DNA from: Epinephelus fuscoguttatus
Lineage: Eukaryota > Chordata > Actinopteri > Perciformes > Serranidae
Direction of reading: 5' to 3'
NCBI RefSeq assembly: GCF_011397635.1
Contig: NC_064756.1
Span: 36,993,133-37,057,132 of the forward strand
DNA: 64,000 nucleotides
The first letter of the stretch is position 1; each line of letters begins with the position of its first letter. The notes below the pieces were generated by a model that was not told where the DNA came from, did no database searches, and worked only from the letters and a program-made list of their open reading frames with translations. Shown piece by piece: positions 1-11,400 of the stretch. The translations under genes were made by a program, and so were the position numbers.

Positions 1-10
1 TAGCAGAAAA

Positions 11-175
11 ATGGCTACATCCCCGCAAGATCAAACACTGCAAAAGTTAGTAAAGGACGTGTTGAAAACTGCTACACAACTGGAGGTGGTAGGGCGGGAC
101 TTCAGCGGGTGGCTCGTTCTGCCCAATGAGAGGCTGATCTATGCAGCGAACTTCCGCCCACTCAGACTAGCTTAG
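11..175 (+). CDS. unidentified 54-codon ORF at the window edge
   Basis: ATG to TAG gives MATSPQDQTLQKLVKDVLKT, ATQLEVVGRDFSGWLVLPNE and RLIYAANFRPLRLA. The composition is protein-like, but I do not recognise a family and no splice site or neighbour supports it. It may be an exon end or part of an old repeat cut by the window edge. Confidence 0.2.
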   Translation: MATSPQDQTLQKLVKDVLKTATQLEVVGRDFSGWLVLPNERLIYAANFRPLRLA

Positions 176-406
176 CATAGATGCATGTCCTACACCGTAG
201 CCCCCCCAGAAATGTAAAGTCATGTAGCAGCCTCCTGCTTATTTTTGGTAAGATGGAAACCATTTCCCATGGTGGAAACAAAGCATGTATTCACAAATAC
301 ATCACAAACAATAAATTGGGAAGGCAGTAAAGCCCCCACAAAATGGAATTCAGTGTCTTCTGTGTAATTTATCCTGTTTTTATTGAGTAGGGGACAGTCT
401 GGTAGC

Positions 407-690
407 CTCTAGGCTAATTTATGCAATGTAAAATATCAGGCTTATGCTAGTAACTTTAGCATGATGTATATGTTGAAAAAAAAAGTTGAGACAAGTGTAC
501 TACTGTACTAAGTGTACTACTGGTGAATCATGCGGGTTATAACTGAATTTTGTGACACTACCTTTGTAAAATGTTGCTGTTGTTCCTGGCTTTATAGAGA
601 AAACGTCTTTAACTGCAAGGCTAATTTATGCAATGTATAATTTCATAGGCGTATGCTAATAACATTAGCACGTTGCATTTAAACGTGTCC
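407..690 (+). repeat. diverged direct repeat of about 70 bp
   Basis: Two blocks, at about 407-476 and about 620-690, share GGCTAATTTATGCAATGTA followed by related text (GGCTTATGCTAGTAAC against GGCGTATGCTAATAAC). They look like a short segmental duplication or two pieces of one repeat. Confidence 0.6.
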
Positions 691-1739
691 TGTCGCTGTC
701 CAGCGTTTTGGAGGCGTAGCTGCAGTATAAATGTTAACGACAGCAGAGGCCACTTATGCACATTTATATAACAGCCTTCATCGACACATCATCACTCTTT
801 GTGCAACATGTTGACTGTTTATGACAAAGTGTTGTAGCTGACCCTTTTACACCCTCACCTACTTCTGTTTCACTTGTACTGCCCATCACAGAATATCTTT
901 CAACATCCCCAGTAAATGTGCCTGGATCTGCTGAATTCAGATACAGTTGCACAGTATGTGGGTGCAAAGAGTGATAAAGAGAGAGTTGTAACATGATGCA
1001 GTGCACTCTGGTCTATATGCTGCTGTAAAAGAAGATATCTCTGCCTCTTCTATAGACAGATGGAGAGTACAGTATCTGCATGTAATTATCCCCCATGGTT
1101 ATTCACATGATTTCTCTGTCGTCTCATTACAGAGTAATCATTTGCAGTTTGTCAAGATTAGAAAATCATACAAACGTTTTTTTGTTAAGATTCCCCAATT
1201 CCACTTCAGATACAGTGGGGAAAAATGCCTAAAGAGAAACAACATAAAGACAACGGAAGTTGCTTTACCAGCAAGAAATAATTATTACTGAAGGAACCAA
1301 TTAAGTTACAGAGAGAGCTCTACAGAGCGTCTGCATACATGATGCAGCCACTCACTGCTGCAGGTAAGACTGAAAGTTCTTGTTTACTATGCACCCATCC
1401 AGATTACCTTGAATGACCTGATTATCTGAACCAGCAACCTTTGACCATAAACTGACTTTCCTTTAACCATCACACACACATGTTGACTGTCAATAGGTTG
1501 TAGGACTGTCTGCTTGCAGCTTGACATCATCAACCTCAGTTCAGCAAAACTGTCCCAGCTTTTGCTTTTAAATTCCCACAAATATATTTGTATTAATAGT
1601 TAAATTTTAGCTGATTTAAGAGTTCAGCACAACATGATTTATTGTGTAAATCAGACATAAAATTTATCATTTAAATTAGTATTAATATTAAACCACACAC
1701 TGACAAACTTACCAAGTTTTTGGCTCTTTTCAACCAGCT

Positions 1740-2830
1740 GGAAATCTAAGCTCATTTGCCAGTGGGGGTCGCTATGGGTTCATGTGCAAGGAGATGAGCG
1801 AGATTGCCAATTAGAGTTGCCAGTTCGAGATGAACTGCGCCTCGCCTGGAAAGTAGACGAGAGCAGGCGGCTGCAGCGGGGGGCGGTGAGAAAAAGCTAC
1901 GGTGAAGTCGGACAGTTTCCAGCTGCCTTCAGTCAGTACAGGAAGTCACAGACACACTTGCATACTGTCTGGAATGATGTCAATTCATTAAATAAGTGAT
2001 CAGACCCATATATCAGTTTGTTTTCAGTCTCCAGTTGTTTTAATTATGATAGATTAATTTATTAAAATGCTTTACAGGTGATCTGTAGTTTATGTTCATG
2101 GTTTATCCTCCATTTGATATGAATTCTCCTGTAAATCAGCATCATATCAGTTTGACCTGTCCCCTCAACTACACAGGCTAAATAAACTATGTCTGACTAT
2201 AAGGTTCATATTTTCAGAGGAAAAAGAAATACAAGACAACAGCTTTCATTAAGGCTCAGTCAGATACAGTCAGGGCTTCACAGCTGTACACGTTATTTAA
2301 GAATCCTCACATCCCACTGACCACAAGTCTCCGTGTTGCTAAATACTTCAATAATTAAACCGTCCAATATTAATATACAATAGACTATAGTTTATGATGA
2401 ATGTATTTAGTCTCTGATGACTAAACTTCACCATCAGTCACATATATTTTCTGTTCACACAATAATCCTTCAAATCAGACAAATACAATCTTAATCTCTA
2501 AAATTCAACAAAAATGAGTAGTTTATCTAAAACGTACTGACATCTAAACCAATCAGCTGTTAGATCAGGTGAGAGCCAGGCGGTGCAGTCGGTGGAGAGC
2601 AACTGCGGCGCCTGGCTCTAAAAACTGCAGCCGCCTCGCTCTCGCGGTTTTATCGCCATCCACTTTCGTAATATGTCAGAGCAAGTTGAGATGAAGTCGG
2701 ACACAAAACTAACCGGCATGCATTGTGCGCCAATCGCCGGTGATCAGATCTGCGCAGGAATGGCTCATCTTGAACAAGCCTGACAGTGGATGAGCAGTCT
2801 CACTCAGAGGCCCCTGGTGAGCTCAGGCAA
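1740..2830. mobile_element. probable old non-autonomous DNA element with GC-rich inverted ends
   Basis: GC-rich blocks at about 1790-1930 and about 2570-2780 are partly inverted copies: GAGAGCAGGCGGCTGCAG on one side, the complement of GAGAGCGAGGCGGCTGCAG on the other. They flank an AT-rich centre without an ORF. The exact ends and family are not clear. Confidence 0.35.
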
Positions 2831-5138
2831 GGAAAGTCAAACACTGTTTATTCACACACACTGCAGTGACACATAGCCGGTTGAAAATCGTAAAAGTTTC
2901 CCTCTGACAGTCGAAAACTTGATCAGTTAGTTTTTGGTTTACATTTTAAATGGAAGTAATAAATAATAAATGCCAGTTGGGTGAGCGGTTGACTTAATAT
3001 AATATTGCTCTATTTTTTAAATTCACGTCAATTTTATCAATTCTGTAATTAATTTGTACACATTTCCTTCACTTCCATTTTTTTCCCCAAAAATATTTGA
3101 GACAACTTTCTTTAAATGATAAACAGGAATTTTGTGTTGAAAATGTTAAATGTAAGATGGGGAAAAGAATGGAACTTGGCGGTTTTCATTATATCACTAC
3201 TGTTCAAATCAAATCGGCTTTATATCAATCAAATCAATTAAATCAGTAATTTATCACTTTTTCATTTCGTATCCATTTTTACAGATCCATTTACAATTAA
3301 CATACATTTTCATCACCTAGTTTTATCAATTCATTTTTGTTACTTTAACCCATCATAAAAGGAAGACAATGAGCCTCCACTCAGTGGTACCTGGGTAAAA
3401 ACTTTATTAACAAAACAAAAGAAGGCAAAGCACAGCTCAAGCTCACTTTCACAGCACAGCAGAACTAAATTACCCTTCTGTCAATCGCTAAAAGTGCCAC
3501 AATAATATTAATAACAACATCCATCATTGTTACAATTAAATATTAAAATAACACAGCCACTCGGATATAATGCATAATATATAAATTTACTCTATAGACC
3601 TTTGCAACATTAACAGCATCTACAGGAGGAGGACAGCCTCGGTCATGCTCATTCTCTTGCATTGCAGTGCCATCTAGTGATACATACAGTAGTAGTACAA
3701 TCAGAAACACAGCAGGGGCGAAATGAGAGGCTCCGCACAGAGCAGCCACTCCGTACCTTTACAGTTGCCAACAGCAATCTGTAATACTGCACCAGAAGAG
3801 TTTGTAAATCAGGCTGAGGGATGGAATAGTGGAAGATAACAAGGCAATGGGGTTATAGTAGGATTTTTAGAGGGGAATACCACCCATTTTAGGAATTCTA
3901 ATACAATCTTCCTTTGCCCCAGGACAGCTCAGTCACTTCTTCTAAACATGCATTACTTTTTCATAAAGCTAAAGCCTAATTGACAGAAACACTGACTTAC
4001 GGCTTTAAGAATGAGCAGTGCATACTCACAAGAATCTGTTGCGCTCACCTGGGGTGCAGAAATGACATGAATTCTTAAAGAGCAATGTGATTTTACATGT
4101 TTTAACCCTGTTATTTCAAATCATGTATACTTTACATCACAGCTCACCATTTTGCAAACCCAGCTGCTGTTTTAGATAGTCAAGTATATTTATCTTCAGT
4201 CTTCTCAATCCATTGGTTTCCATACATTTGGTATGGAATAAAAATCTATTAGAAAATATTTTTCTGGGTAATACATTACAAGTACTGTAGTGGTCAGGCA
4301 ATATTTCACCTTCCAAACACTTTACTTTGGTGTCTGTCCACAGACTGTTGTTCCTCATGTTTTCCTCTTTAGCGCTCTGCTAGTAGCCGCACAGATCTGT
4401 TTAGCACGTCTGACACTCGACCTTTGACGTCGTCATTGTGTGTTGTGATTTGAACGGACAGAGTGTCTGGACTGAGACGCATCTGAAGAAAGCCGATTGG
4501 AATTGCATTTCAAATCACCTCCAAATGTAGTTTTGATCAGATTTGCAACAATCACCAGATTGTCAGTGACAGATAATGGATGGAATCAATTACAGTGAAT
4601 CTCAGTTCTACATAATTCTCTGTCAATCTCACATTCTTGTTGAGTGGTGAAGCTGATCTAGTGTAGAATGATTTGAGAAGTCTGTACTACATTAACCAAT
4701 TAACCTTACGCAAGTTTTAAGAGTCTGCAAACTGATTTTCATACTTTATGGAAACCAAAGCTGCTTGGAAGAGTAAGAAACATATCCTAATATAGAATAC
4801 TAAAATCTGAATATCACCCTAACCATAACTGTGTAGCATGCATTCAAAACTGGTCAGCACAACTGTAAAGTTTACATTATTTGTAAATAAGGAACTAAAA
4901 CTTGCAAACACACTTTCCCTTTAAAGCAGGTGGATCTTCCATTAAAGGGGGTTAAGATACAGTTTAGGCACAATTAGTACTAATGCTAGATCACAGGTTA
5001 ACTGTTTCGTCACCACCAGCAGCTTCAGGCTGGGTTGGTGTTGCAGTAGTTGATTTTTTGGGAACAGTTCACTTCCTGCATGGCAACAAGTCATTTTCTC
5101 TACATTCTATTACAAACAGCAGGACACTAAATATTTCA
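2831..5138. other. 3' flanking DNA of eml2 without recognised genes
   Basis: This is AT-rich non-coding sequence. Short ORFs at 3543-3749 and 4137-4358 show no family features. The block at about 4380-4570, with TTGCATTTCAAATCACCTCC, has the look of an interspersed fish repeat, which I could not name. Confidence 0.4.
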
Positions 5139-5144
5139 TTTATT
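5139..5144 (-). promoter_or_regulatory. candidate eml2 poly(A) signal AATAAA
   Basis: A canonical AATAAA on the minus strand lies about 210 nt past the eml2 stop. The short 3' UTR it implies contains the (GT)n tract at 5192-5225. Confidence 0.5.
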
Positions 5145-5181
5145 ACAATGATACTCGTCATCTCATCTGGTGTGACATCTA

Positions 5182-5191
5182 TGGGTCAAGT

Positions 5192-5226
<35 letters not shown>
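5182..5226 (+). repeat. (GT)n microsatellite in the eml2 3' UTR
   Basis: About 18 GT dinucleotides run without interruption. On the transcribed strand they read (AC)n between the eml2 stop and its candidate poly(A) signal. Confidence 0.9.
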
Positions 5227-5228
<2 letters not shown>

Positions 5229-5355
5229 CCAGTAGGCACAGTGGAGATACTGCCCCCTGGTGGCAGGAGGATAAAACAGTGAAGAGGTGACAGGCGTCAG
5301 AAAAGATGCTGGTCCCCACTTGTGGGGGATTAGAGATGTGGGTGGACAGCATTGC

Positions 5356-5478
5356 CTAGACCACCCACTGCAGGATGCTGGTGTCTTTCCCACCAGTGGA
5401 GATCAGGTGACTGTCATCGTGCAGGAAGGCAACGTTGGTCACGTGACTGCTGTGGCCACCATACTCGTGGCTTGGAGC
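5356..5478 (-). CDS. eml2: eml2 coding exon 22 (last WD40 strand and stop)
   Basis: The exon encodes APSHEYGGHSSHVTNVAFLH, DDSHLISTGG and KDTSILQWVV, then TAG. The protein ends with the propeller, as in EML1 and EML2 and unlike EML4. Confidence 0.93.
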   Translation of the reverse strand, partial: APSHEYGGHSSHVTNVAFLHDDSHLISTGGKDTSILQWVV

Positions 5479-8400
5479 CTGTAAATTAGAGTGGGGCAAA
5501 GGGAGGACATGAAACGCAGTAGAGTTATGAATTAGTCAGATGCTACATGGTGAAGTTTACAACAACAGGGTCAGTTATGGATATAATACAATAAGAATGC
5601 TTTATTTAGTGAACAATCACCCAAAATTAATAACTGATGAACTGTTTACACAGATCAGCCAAAATATCAAAATCACTGGCAGGTGAAGTGAGTAATCATC
5701 TCGTTGCAATGCAGTGTTCTGTTGGTAAACCTCAGGGCCTTGCATTCATGTAGGTGCCACATCGACATGCTCCACCCACCCAAACATCATTGCAGACCAA
5801 GTGTTTGGGTGGGTGGAGTGCGTCATGTGGCACCTACATGAACGCCAGCCCTGAGGTTTCCCAGCAGAACATTGCGCTGCAACTGGCTGATAAATGTTCA
5901 TGAATATTCACTTCACCATCAGTGGTTTTAATGTTTTGGCTGATCGCTGTAAATCTTCATAGGAAGCTCTGCCAAACTGCACCTCCATGTTTCTACAGTA
6001 GCCCAAAACGGACAAACCAAACATTGGCTCTAGATAGGGCCATTTACGTTTTTGCGTCGGCCACCACACGTAGCAGCCCCTCCACAATGGGCCGAACGTG
6101 TGTTTTTGTACAACCATTTTATTTAGTGCTTTTACCAGCCTTAATCACTTGGTCCTTCTGTTTTACAGAGGAAGAGACCTCTGCAGATTATTTCGCTCCT
6201 GCTAAAAACCTTCTGAACTACAAACCTCCTGAGCAATATGTGAGTACAAACACACAGAAACTGATGTGTTGACAGTGTGGAAGTGCTTGTGAGTGAACAT
6301 GACTGACCCTTGGTTGAGAGCAGGGGAAGGTGAACAAGTGCACTTTGCCAAAGTCATCAGCAGAGGCCAGCAGGGATCCGTCATGTGACCTGCACACGGC
6401 GTTGATGTCTGTGCCGTCTGCTCCATCTGGCCAGATTCCTGAGAGATAGAAATACAGAATAAGTCAAAGGGTGAGAAAGAAAAAGAAACATAATATAATA
6501 CTGAGATTGTCTTCATGTTCTGCTTCTGGCTGCAGCAAAATGACGCTCGGTGGTTCGATCAAAGGTCAATCTGGACTTTTCTCCAACAACAGAAGTGAGT
6601 GTCAAAATTTTGCAGGTTGGTGAAATTCACAAAGTATTAGGGTCTTTATATCGACTTGGAAACTTCAGAAGGTTTGAATTTTTTGTTACAATTTAGAGCT
6701 GCCAATGAGCACATTTGCTTGGTGCAGCTTTATGCTTTTTGTTCTTCCTGTCAACTACTCTGAGCATCAGCCAACTAATGCTAAAATGCAAAGTATTTAA
6801 AACTGAAAAGTGAATTTGATAATTCACCTGGTGACACTATGGAAAGAGTCAGCTTGTTGATCTCATGTGAACTCATGAGTTTAGAGTTTTATGGACTTAC
6901 CAAAGGTGTTGAAGCTCAGAGTGCAGGTGGAAGTGGCCCACTCCAGGTTGCGCACTGTGTCCATGTTGGTCACATGTTTACCACTGGATGCCTCCCCTGA
7001 CAAAAAAAAAAATACCAAAGAATCATCATGCTCTGTGATTAAAATGTCACATACACATTTTATCTGTCTTTGAGACATGAGTGATTTGATTTGATATATT
7101 TTAGCATAAACTGTCATTTTGGCAATAAGATTAAAAAGGTGATCTTTAAGTGTATGTGAACAGAAGGAGGACCCACAGAAGAGGATCTCGTAGTCTCCTG
7201 AGTTGGTAACGAGGTACTGACTGTCTGCAGACCAGTCCAGATGGGTGACAAAGCTGGAGTGGCCCTGGGGAAAAGGAGAAGTTTATGTTGCTTGAAAAGT
7301 GATCACACAAAGACGGAGGGATTCATTCCAAACACTCCATTTTGGAAAACGTGACTGAAATTTCAGTAAGTGTTTTACTGAAACTGACTCAAAGGAGTCA
7401 GATACTGCTTATTATTCATTTATGTCAGGATGGAAACATTTATTTCAGCACTTCAAGTTAAAGTACCAGTTAAGTTTAACATTAAATAGATTATAAAGTT
7501 ATCCATCTTTCAACTTTTCTCCTCTAATACAGTTGCACATCAAGAGCGACCAAGTGTGCACAAAACTGCTGCTACTGCTCAAATGAAAAAAAATATTTTA
7601 AAGCTTTCAGACAAGTGAGACATGAATTGTGAGAGGGCTTATTGTAGGAATGTATACTTACAGTGCATTTCCCCACACGGCTGTACTTGCGGCCATTCTC
7701 CGTCACAGCATAGATGTAAACAAAGTTGTCATGGGAAGCAACAGCCAGGAAGTTACCGTCTAAAAGGCACAAGAGTTAACAGTCCTGTTAGCAGAGTTAA
7801 TACAGCACTGAGACATGACCATTCCTGAGCCATGTTATACCAGCGGCTCTTGTCACTGTGTCTACAGTTTGTCTTTTATGGATCAGGGTCAGTGATGTGA
7901 ACAGCTTATGTTATACCTGGAGAGTACTTGACGTTGGAAATGATCTCATTGCCGTCAGTGTGCATAGAAACAAGATCCCGGGTGTCAGCGTCCAGCACCA
8001 ACCACCTGCAACACAACACATACACATCAGAAATCTGGGAAAATGACCCTTCACAGGTTGATGTCTTTAAAAGAACAGTGTGTAAGATTTAGGGGGATTT
8101 AGTGGCATCTAGTGGTGAAGGACTGGAGATTTCTCCAAGTTAGTGCACATTTACGCACAAGGAGCAGCGAAACTTTATTATTCTAGAAGCTTAAAGTTTT
8201 TCTGTTTCCTCCTACAAGTTTGTAACTACAGTTTTTAGTTTTGTTGCCTAAATGTCCCACTATAGTTGCTACAGTGACATTGCTGCTCTGACTGCATTAC
8301 TCTCAGCAATAAAACGCTAGCTTCTTCAATTTGCCAAATCAGCCATGTAAACAGCAGTGCGCCAGGTGCATACCCACCTAGGATTAATTACGGGACTAAA

Positions 8401-11400
8401 TACAACCCCCTTGCCCCTTGCACTTTACTTTGTGCCCAGATTATGCGCCGTTTAACTTGCAAAAGTGGATTAAGACACGCCCTAAATGCAATTGTGCTAT
8501 GTACTTTAGACCATGTACTATAGATGGTTTAAATAGGGCCAAAGACTGTAAATATGCTTGGCCAATTAATCCAAATAAATATAAACTCAGTAATGCCTCT
8601 TTACACAGTCTATAGCTTTACATGGTTGCTGCTTTTAAATAATGGATTAGTTGTCTTGCATGATAGTTGTTGCTGTGAATGTTGTGAATGGTGGTTAGTG
8701 TTAAGTTCTGTGAAGCTGACCTTCCAGTCATGGTCCCCACAGCCAGAACAGCCCCACTGGGATGGAAACCTACAGACCTCCCTGGATCCTGAAGCAGAGA
8801 AGATGATGAATCACTTTAATCAATTTATGACTCTTATTATTGAAAACAGAATTGTCCAATTGCTTTTAAATTCTTTGTTATATTCTAGTGCTGTCAGGTC
8901 AGTGCTTAATGTTCTGATGTTTAAGGCACAAAACAAATCTACATTCTACAACCAGTCACCTCGATGGTCTTGCTCCAGAGGGGCTGATGGGAGATAGTGT
9001 CCCACAGATGAACCTGTTTGTCCTGGGAACAGGTGACAAACTGCTCCATGGAGGGATGGATGTCCAGACCCCACAGCTCATCTGTGTGACCCTGTAACAC
9101 AGTACATGTCTTATTTAATATACTGGAGACCACCATGTGCACACAGTTAAAATGTTTGTTACCACATTCCATTATAAATAAAATTATCAGTGTGCTCTTC
9201 TTAAAAGAGAAAGTGTCAGTGTGTGTGTGTGTACCTGTACAATAGGAGTTAATGTATCAGGGAAGGCGGCTCTGATGATGGCGTTCTTAGTGGTTCCTAC
9301 AAAGAGCTCTCCAGGTTTACCTTCAGCCAGAGCCCGCACAGGACCGAGCGACTCGCCCACCTGGACACACACACAGCACAGGCTGAAAGAAAGCCTGCAT
9401 GTTCCTGTTAAAGAGTCCCACACATTGTTTAGATCACTGGTTCCCAACTTGGGGGTCCTGACCCCCACTATGGGCCTTCTTGATTTTAAGAGGCTTAAGA
9501 AAACTTTTTAAAAAATATATACAGTGGGCCAAATCTCAGCCTTTCATATTTTTTCTGTGCAGAAAACAAAAAATGACTTTTTTAGAACCTTATCCAAGAT
9601 ATAAACTCAAAAATATCTCACAGGATAATGGCACAGTGAAGACCTGAACACAAGCTATATTCATAGAGTCTTTACTCTCTGCTAAACAGCCCTGTCCTGC
9701 CTCAGGAAAAGTATGCAGTAAAAACAACCAAAGAATTAATCGAACGTCAAGCATCAGGGAGAAAACACTGAATTTGTCAAAAAAGAAGCCCATTAAGTAT
9801 ATCAGTATAAAGTTTATATGACTAAAATATGACTAAAAATATCAGGAAAACTCATCTATGACGGAATATTCACAAGAAATAATCTGCTTCAAAGATTCAG
9901 TCAAACTGCTTGTTTTACACAAACTTCTTGAAGTTACTGCGTTCACTATTTTGGTTAATTGTACAGTTTATCAGTTGTTTTGCACTGTGGTAGTTGTTGT
10001 TATGCATTTAATATAATACGATATGTCCGTAAATTGTCACCTAGTCATGGGTCGTCAGTACTCCATGATTGAACAAAAGGGTCTCTTAAGGAAAAAGGTT
10101 GGGAACCACTGGCACAGATCACGATAGAGCTCAAAGAAAAAAGGACTAGGCCAACAAAGTCATTCAGACTTAAAATACTTGGCAATGTCAAGAATGAAGA
10201 CACCATTTTGTGTTAAATTCAGGGCTGTCCCAAAGGATTCCAAGTTTTGAAGCTTTAATCGTTGCCATGGTAATCAACATCAAAATCAGTATTCCAATTC
10301 CTCATTTTTTATTTCGTTTTTTCACCAGCAAACTGGTGAAGGAAACTGAAAGTAAGTGTAAAGTTATTAATAATTTAGTGAAAGTGCTAATTCCTGCCAA
10401 AGTCAGGGTAATTTTAAGTGGTTCAATAGTGTATCTGAATATAAACCCCCCCATGTTCCTGAGGTCCTGTCACGTCCAATTGAAGCTTTGAATATCAATA
10501 ATAGCAGTAATATTAATATAATATAGTAATGATTACAGGGGATCAAAGCTCCAAAAATGGTATTTGGGACAGCGCAAGTTATGATGCCTCCCTAAAAGGC
10601 TCCAATAATATCAAAGGGACACAGATTTTCTCAGAATTATTCTGACTGTGTCCCTTTAATGTAGACAGGACACTTCAGCTCCCTTACCTCCATCTCCGCC
10701 TGTTTTCTGTAGTCGTGGTCCCACAGCACCACCTTGCGGTCCTTCCCTCCTCCAGACACCATGGTGCCGTCTTTCAGGACACAAACAGAGAAAATCCCTC
10801 CCTCATGAGCCCCCGACACCATCTGGCTAATGCGGTTCCCACCTGTCAATCGGAACAAGGAGCAAATTGAAACACAGAGGACACAGGTCCTTTTATATTT
10901 TCAGGCTTTTGAATGAACAAATGAAAACTGCACATTACAGTCACTTGATGATGAGCCCAGGGAACATTTTTCTGCCTGAGTTGTGAAGGAATGAGTGACT
11001 TCCTCTTAAAATAAAACTGTGCGCCACAGTTTTATGGCTTTGTTTAAGTACTGATCCATGACTGGGATATTGGTTTGATTTTTCTGTATCTTTACAGGTT
11101 GCTTTTCAGCTCTGCTGCATTAACATTTTTCATACTTCAGTGACCAGCCAGTCTTTCAGTGTTTGAAGGTCATTGTTCTCATTGCGATTCTACCTTTGGC
11201 CCAGACATAGATGTTTCCACTGGAGTCTCCTGTGATGGCATCTCCATTCTCAGCAAATGCCACACACAACACATACTTTGGCTTCTCATGTTTCTAGAGA
11301 AAAAGAAAGAGACAGGCAGAGAGAGAGAGAAGAAATAATTTATTGCATATATGACTGCATTTATTTTAGCCAACTGTGCACAATGAAACAACAACTAAGT

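Noticed and set aside
8554..8997. 147-codon plus-strand frame
   Set aside because: It lies opposite eml2 exons 15 and 16 and carries their antisense sequence. The minus-strand exons explain it.
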